Shown one piece after another: positions 18,483-21,828 of a DNA stretch of 21,828 bases. The notes under the pieces were generated by a model that was not told the origin of the DNA, made no database searches, and saw nothing but the letters and a program-made list of their open reading frames with translations. The first letter of the stretch is position 1. Each line of letters starts with the position of its first letter. The stretch lies in IMG/VR virus record IMGVR_UViG_3300045733_000255, positions 1-21,828 of that record, one strand, 5' to 3'. A program made the translations under genes and the position numbers. Source of the stretch: a virus.

Positions 18483-21076
18483 GCTGCGCCTGCCCCCGCA
18501 CCCTTGCACCACGGGGCGTGGAGATCACCAGGGCACAGACAGACCTGCGTCAGACGTGCGTCGGTCTCTGGAGAGGTGACGTGGGACGTGGGGGACGTGG
18601 GTGACGTGGGTTCCCCCTTCCCTGAAGTGACGTGACTCTGACCTACGTCACGCACGTCACGCACGTCACGCACTCCATACACACCACTTACTTCACTTGA
18701 TTGCTCGGAGGTACTAGGTACTGACCAGTAACTTAGGCGACCCTTCATTACCATGATGACCCTGCCCCGGGTGGCCAGGTCCCGAGCCGCCCGGTCCACG
18801 GTGGTCGGCGAGTGCCCGGCGTTCACGGCGGCATCCTTGATCTCTCTGGATGCCTTCTCCCCGCCGCTCAGCAGGTCCAGTAGGCATGCCTCAGCCGCGC
18901 GCCGTGGGCCCGAACGCACGTCGTCCCCACCCCTCTCGCTGGCACGCACGATGTCTTCCAATCCGGCCGTCTGACGTCCGACCCTCACGATGTGACTGCC
19001 GTGGATGTCCTTGCCCAGCGCCTCGTCACGCCCGACCAGGGCGGCGTTGATCTGGTACCTGATCGACCAGGGCACCTTCGCCCCGAGATTGCTCTTGACC
19101 TGCCCCAGCAGGAACGTGCGCACCGGTCCCGCGGCGCTGGCCTTCACGGGCGCCGCACGGCGGTCGGGGGTGACGGGGTCGGCCCCGAAGGCGTCCGCTT
19201 GACCCTCCTCCGGATCGTCCCGCTCTTCGGCACACACGAGCGCCGCACGGGCCACCGCGACGAACGCCCTGCTGCCCATCAGTCGCGTGCTCAGATCGGT
19301 CCCGCTGCTCTTGTTATCGTGGATCAGACCGAGCACGGTGATCCCGAGCCCGTGCGCCAGCGCACTGACCGGCTCCAGTGCCTTGCGTACCTCGTGGTCC
19401 TTGTGGCTGTCCAGCTTGGCGCTCAGTACGGTGATGATCGGGTCGAGCACCAGCAGGGCGATCTCCCCGGCGCTGGCCAGCAGGGCACCCAGCGCCGCCA
19501 GGTCGTCCGGAAGGCTGACCCCGGTCACTCTGTCCGGCTCGATGGCGTCGATCCGGTAGACGCGCTCCAGGTCGGCGCCGGCCGCCATCAGTCGAGGGAT
19601 GATCGTTGCCCGCCAGTCGTCCTCGGTAGCCGCGATCACGGCGCTGCGCGGCGTGCCCAGCAGATCTCCCGGCAGCGTCCCTGCGGTCAGTGCCGCGATG
19701 ATCCGGTAGGTCCAGGTGGTCTTCCCCAGACCTTCGCGCCCTCCCAGCAGACACAGCCCCCCGAGCGGCAGCCACTGCGCGTCGTCCTCTTCCCACATCC
19801 ACCGCGAAGCGCAGGGCCCGCCCATCCCGGACGCCGCGATCAGCTCCAGGTGTCGCTCGGTGCTGGGATTCCCAGCACCGAGCAGGGGACCGCCAGCAGC
19901 CCTTGTGCCGGAGCTACCTTGCGGGCCGTACCCGATCGCCTGAACCGCCCGTGCCGCCGTGGACATGTCCCCCCCGTGCCATAGCGCCGCGTAGACGTAC
20001 CCCTTGGTCATCGGCTCTTCGGTCGGCAGCCCGCACGAGCTGCTGAAGTTCCACATCCTGTCCCGCGCCGGATCCTTGCCCGTGGTCGCGCTCAGCGGGT
20101 GGGTGGCATCGGCGTGCCGCCACTCGCAGTAGCCCCCGAGCTCGGCGTCGCCCTTGACCAGAGCCCAGCCCTTCGGCACGAGGATCTGCGCCCACGAGTG
20201 GCGTGTCTCGAAGTCGTCCAGTGGACTGACGTGCCCCACTTCGTGCACCATGGACGCGGGCAGAGGACCATGCAGCTCACCGGCCGCCTTCGCTGCGTGA
20301 CCCCGACCCACATCGGAAGCCCCGACCCCCGTAGTCGGGGCTTCCGTCATGACCAGTCCGGCCAGCTCTCCCGGTGCGTAGCGCGGCCCGTTGTCGCTCA
20401 GGATCACGCGCATGGCCGGCTGCGTGCCGGGCTTGGCGTTCATCGTCCCGACCATGCCCAGCACCCGGTCCAGGTTGCCCACGGGCCCGTAGTGATACCC
20501 GGACAGGGCCGCGCCTTCGCGTAGTTTCGCCTGCCACGCTTCGGACACCTGCGACCAGTAGCCCGGATCGCCGGACACCTCCACGTGCTCACCGAACAGC
20601 CACCAGGCGTAAAGCCCGCCACCGCTGTGAACCCAGGCAGTCGGCGCCGGCAGCATGGCCATCGTCACGATGCCGGCCGCTTCCTCGGCGGTGGCTGGGA
20701 GCACCAGCCCACCGAACTTCTCGGGGTCGTGCCTGTGCCCCGGGCCGGCGATGTCGAGGTCTGCCCAGAGCCCGGGCAGCTCCAGGGAGTCGGCCACCTT
20801 GCCGCGTGCGCCGGCCGACAGGTTGCGGCGCACCGTGGAGCACCGCAGGTAGGTGCCCGCGGCACCGCGCCGGCTCCCGGATTCCGCCAGCTCGGCGATC
20901 CCGTCCACCGCTGCGTCGTACGACCAGCGCCCCGAAGGCATCCCGGTGCCGTTCGGCAGCGAGTGCGAGGCGCTGATCATGCCGCGCCAGCCGAACTCGG
21001 GGGGAAAGATCAGACCCAGATAGCGCTTGATCTGCGCCCGGTCAACTTTCACCGATGGGCCTGAGGGGTCGATCAT
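18479..21076 (-). CDS. Primase-polymerase / AAA helicase (RepA-like) replication protein
   Basis: I chose ATG 21076, with TGAGG five bases upstream (865 aa); an ATG at 21121 adds 15 residues but has no ribosome binding site. Residues ~20-242 are an archaeo-eukaryotic primase-like domain: acids D106/D108 (WADLDIAG), the TAWVHSGGGLYAWWLF motif at ~146-161, and NLDRVLGMVGTMNAKPG at ~201-217. Residues ~275-385 form the linker domain common in phage primase-helicases (DDFETRHSWAQILVPKGWALV). Residues ~408-700 are a RepA/DnaB-type ATPase with Walker A at 445-454 (GGREGLGKTT) and Walker B at ~541-546 (LLVLDP). A winged helix follows (~725-785), then a repeat-coded tail and CLCPGDLHAPWC, possibly metal-binding. 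It likely primes and unwinds phage DNA. Confidence 0.88.
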   Translation of the reverse strand: MIDPSGPSVKVDRAQIKRYLGLIFPPEFGWRGMISASHSLPNGTGMPSGRWSYDAAVDGIAELAESGSRRGAAGTYLRCSTVRRNLSAGARGKVADSLELPGLWADLDIAGPGHRHDPEKFGGLVLPATAEEAAGIVTMAMLPAPTAWVHSGGGLYAWWLFGEHVEVSGDPGYWSQVSEAWQAKLREGAALSGYHYGPVGNLDRVLGMVGTMNAKPGTQPAMRVILSDNGPRYAPGELAGLVMTEAPTTGVGASDVGRGHAAKAAGELHGPLPASMVHEVGHVSPLDDFETRHSWAQILVPKGWALVKGDAELGGYCEWRHADATHPLSATTGKDPARDRMWNFSSSCGLPTEEPMTKGYVYAALWHGGDMSTAARAVQAIGYGPQGSSGTRAAGGPLLGAGNPSTERHLELIAASGMGGPCASRWMWEEDDAQWLPLGGLCLLGGREGLGKTTWTYRIIAALTAGTLPGDLLGTPRSAVIAATEDDWRATIIPRLMAAGADLERVYRIDAIEPDRVTGVSLPDDLAALGALLASAGEIALLVLDPIITVLSAKLDSHKDHEVRKALEPVSALAHGLGITVLGLIHDNKSSGTDLSTRLMGSRAFVAVARAALVCAEERDDPEEGQADAFGADPVTPDRRAAPVKASAAGPVRTFLLGQVKSNLGAKVPWSIRYQINAALVGRDEALGKDIHGSHIVRVGRQTAGLEDIVRASERGGDDVRSGPRRAAEACLLDLLSGGEKASREIKDAAVNAGHSPTTVDRAARDLATRGRVIMVMKGRLSYWSVPSTSEQSSEVSGVYGVRDVRDVRDVGQSHVTSGKGEPTSPTSPTSHVTSPETDARLTQVCLCPGDLHAPWCKGAGAGAA
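18576..18671. repeat. Two opposed blocks of 9-bp ACGT-core repeats
   Basis: On the plus strand GACGTGG starts at 18578, 18585, 18594 and 18603 (the last three 9 bases apart), then GTGACGTG again at 18627, then three exact ACGTCACGC units at 18645, 18654 and 18663. The second block is inverted relative to the first around the shared TGACGT core. The sequence encodes low-complexity VRDVRDVRD and PTSPTSPTS in the primase tail, so DNA-level function is plausible: iterons, a replication initiator site, or a repressor site. Confidence 0.75.
19855..19883. other. Perfect 13-bp hairpin at a primase domain linker
   Basis: GCTCGGTGCTGGG (19855-19867) and CCCAGCACCGAGC (19871-19883) pair fully, with a three-base loop ATT. 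It encodes about residues 398-408 of the primase-helicase, just before the ATPase domain. There is no T tract. Confidence 0.8.
20314..20346. other. Perfect 13-bp hairpin at a primase domain linker
   Basis: CGGAAGCCCCGAC (20314-20326) and GTCGGGGCTTCCG (20334-20346) pair fully, with a seven-base loop. It encodes about residues 244-255, the join between the primase domain and the linker domain. There is no T tract. Confidence 0.8.
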
Positions 21077-21125
21077 GTTAGCCTCAATTCGCGATGTGAC
21101 GTGCTGGGCATGGTCCGTCATGAAG

Positions 21126-21166
21126 CGAAGGCCCGACCGTGAGACCCCTCTCCGGCCGGGCCTTCG
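21126..21166 (-). terminator. Terminator-like hairpin upstream of the primase gene
   Basis: CGAAGGCCCG (21126-21135) pairs exactly with CGGGCCTTCG (21157-21166). After one mismatch three more pairs form, leaving a 13-base loop. It lies between the stop at 21179 and the primase start, so it probably ends the upstream transcript. It lacks a T tract, as many actinobacterial terminators do. Its presence argues for a separate primase promoter, although none is obvious. Confidence 0.6.
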
Positions 21167-21178
21167 TACGTTGCTGGT

Positions 21179-21511
21179 TCAGTCATCCGGGGTGTCAATC
21201 ACCGTACCCCCGAGCCGTTCCGCCACCAGGGCCGTTGCCCAATCGAGGGCATCCGCACCGGCAGCGGCCACGCCATGCCCGGGACCTTCGTCCAGCTCCA
21301 CCCGCGCCGTGGCGTCCGGTACGCGCATGATGCGCTGCTCGCTCCCGCCGTCCAGCTCGACCCGGCAGCAGACCGCGCCGTCCCCGTCCCTGCTGCCGTG
21401 CTCGACCGCGATCTTGCGCACCGACCAGGCGCGCCCGCTGCGATCGTGCACGACGTCCCCGACCATCACCGCGAGCCAGCTCCGCCAGTACGTTTCCCGG
21501 ATCGCGGTCAC
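21179..21511 (-). CDS. Hypothetical 110-aa protein
   Basis: GTG 21511 overlaps the upstream stop as GTGA; a longer frame to 21649 exists but lies inside the upstream gene. The product starts MTAIRETYWRSWLAVMVGDV, has a beta-rich middle (VVHDRSGRAWSVRKIAVEH, AVCCRVELDGGSEQRIMRVPDATARVELDEG) and ends with a helix (DALDWATALVAERLGGTVIDTPDD). The VGDVVHDRSGRAW segment looks like a small barrel or SH3-like fold, but this is a guess. No membrane segment. Unknown function in the early region. Confidence 0.68.
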   Translation of the reverse strand: MTAIRETYWRSWLAVMVGDVVHDRSGRAWSVRKIAVEHGSRDGDGAVCCRVELDGGSEQRIMRVPDATARVELDEGPGHGVAAAGADALDWATALVAERLGGTVIDTPDD

Positions 21512-21828
21512 GCGCCACCGCCCATCGAGCGCAGCAGCTTGCCGATCGCCGTCACATTGACCGGCCAGATACGGCCTTCCCAGACGGCGTAGGCGGCATC
21601 CACCTGCCACGTCTCTTCCCCCTCGCGCCGGTTCCATGCAACCGCGCACACTCCGGATACGCGCAGCGCCACCGACTCCACGGGCCAGGGCAGGAACTTC
21701 CCCTTCCCGTCATCTCCAGCTCCCGGGACCAGCCTGCGCCCCCAGCCCCTCGCGTAGGTCAGCCGTGTCGGGCGGTCGCCGGTCGACGCGAGCAGCCGGC
21801 TGGCGGCAGGTGGCAGCGGGTCGGCGTC
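21508..21828 (-). CDS. Hypothetical protein, C-terminal 106 aa (partial)
   Basis: The minus-strand frame is open from the right edge to TGA at 21508-21510; the start lies outside the window. It reads TYARGWGRRLVPGAGDDGKGKFLPWPVESVALRVSGVCAVAWNRREGEETWQVDAAYAVWEGRIWPVNVTAIGKLLRSMGGGA near its end, Trp-rich and without catalytic motifs. It is coupled by a GTGA overlap to the next gene. I do not recognise the family. Confidence 0.68.
   Translation of the reverse strand, partial: DADPLPPAASRLLASTGDRPTRLTYARGWGRRLVPGAGDDGKGKFLPWPVESVALRVSGVCAVAWNRREGEETWQVDAAYAVWEGRIWPVNVTAIGKLLRSMGGGA

Noticed and set aside
17929-18528. N-terminal extension of the HTH frame across the resolvase gene (383 codons in total)
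   Set aside because: The extension lies in another frame of the RusA-like gene and looks non-native; GTG 17928 has a strong ribosome binding site and restores a normal gene order.
19958-19969. GTGGACATGTCC as another copy of the TGTCYA operator
   Set aside because: It is inside the primase coding sequence and lacks the second directly repeated half-site at 10 bp, so it does not match the paired pattern.
18983-19984. Plus-strand open frame of over 300 codons opposite the ATPase domain
   Set aside because: It is antisense to intact Walker motifs and its product is low-complexity Arg/Gly/Gln-rich; not a gene.
21512-21649. Longer start (46 more codons) for the 110-aa hypothetical gene
   Set aside because: It would overlap most of the upstream partial gene; GTG 21511 gives the GTGA overlap typical of this genome.

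Overview
The window reads as about half of a tailed actinobacteriophage (siphovirus) genome, or of a prophage of the same kind. The evidence is high GC content with strong G/C third positions, GTG starts, dense ATGA/GTGA start-stop overlaps, TAnnnT -10 boxes 7 bases ahead of start codons (leaderless style), and a complete head-tail morphogenesis block. Gene content suggests a Streptomyces-type or related actinobacterial host, but the sequence alone does not fix the host. Nearly everything is on the minus strand, so the biological order runs from position 21828 down to 1. One gene (9535-9864) is on the plus strand. I see no tRNA, CRISPR, integrase or lysis gene.

Region 1 (21828-17377), replication and regulation: two small unknown proteins, a terminator-like hairpin, a large primase-polymerase/AAA helicase protein, a RusA-like Holliday junction resolvase and a helix-turn-helix protein. 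Region 2 (17343-13897), a modification cassette: a 7-codon leader, a SAM methyltransferase, a 77-aa unknown, a GT17-type glycosyltransferase, two small single-pass membrane proteins and two GT2-like glycosyltransferases, all overlapping or nearly so and running straight into packaging. Region 3 (13900-9876), packaging: large terminase, portal and MuF-like minor capsid protein.

Region 4 (9864-9452) is a small island: a plus-strand membrane protein and an 83-bp divergent promoter region. Region 5 (9451-4840), head and connector: scaffold, P22-like coat protein, a GT4 glycosyltransferase fused in frame to a small structural-type domain, adaptor, stopper, HK97 gp10-like protein and tail terminator. 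Region 6 (4826-1), tail: tube protein, G/GT tail chaperones with a programmed -1 frameshift at G GGA AAA, tape measure, two small proteins, and a repeat-bearing tail protein that runs off the left edge.

The main unexpected signals are these. (a) Three intergenic sites each carry a tandem pair of TGTCYA-type half-sites with an exact 10-bp period, next to recognisable -10 boxes; this looks like an undescribed phage regulon, possibly controlled by the HTH protein that two of the sites flank. (b) Four glycosyltransferases and a methyltransferase are wired into the packaging and capsid operons, one as a fusion with its own internal ribosome binding site. (c) The divergent pair of putative leaderless promoters frames a membrane-protein 'moron'. 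(d) Perfect 13-14 bp hairpins lie inside coding sequence, two of them exactly at the domain linkers of the primase-helicase. (e) Phased ACGT-core 9-bp repeats at the 3' end of the primase gene look like iterons.
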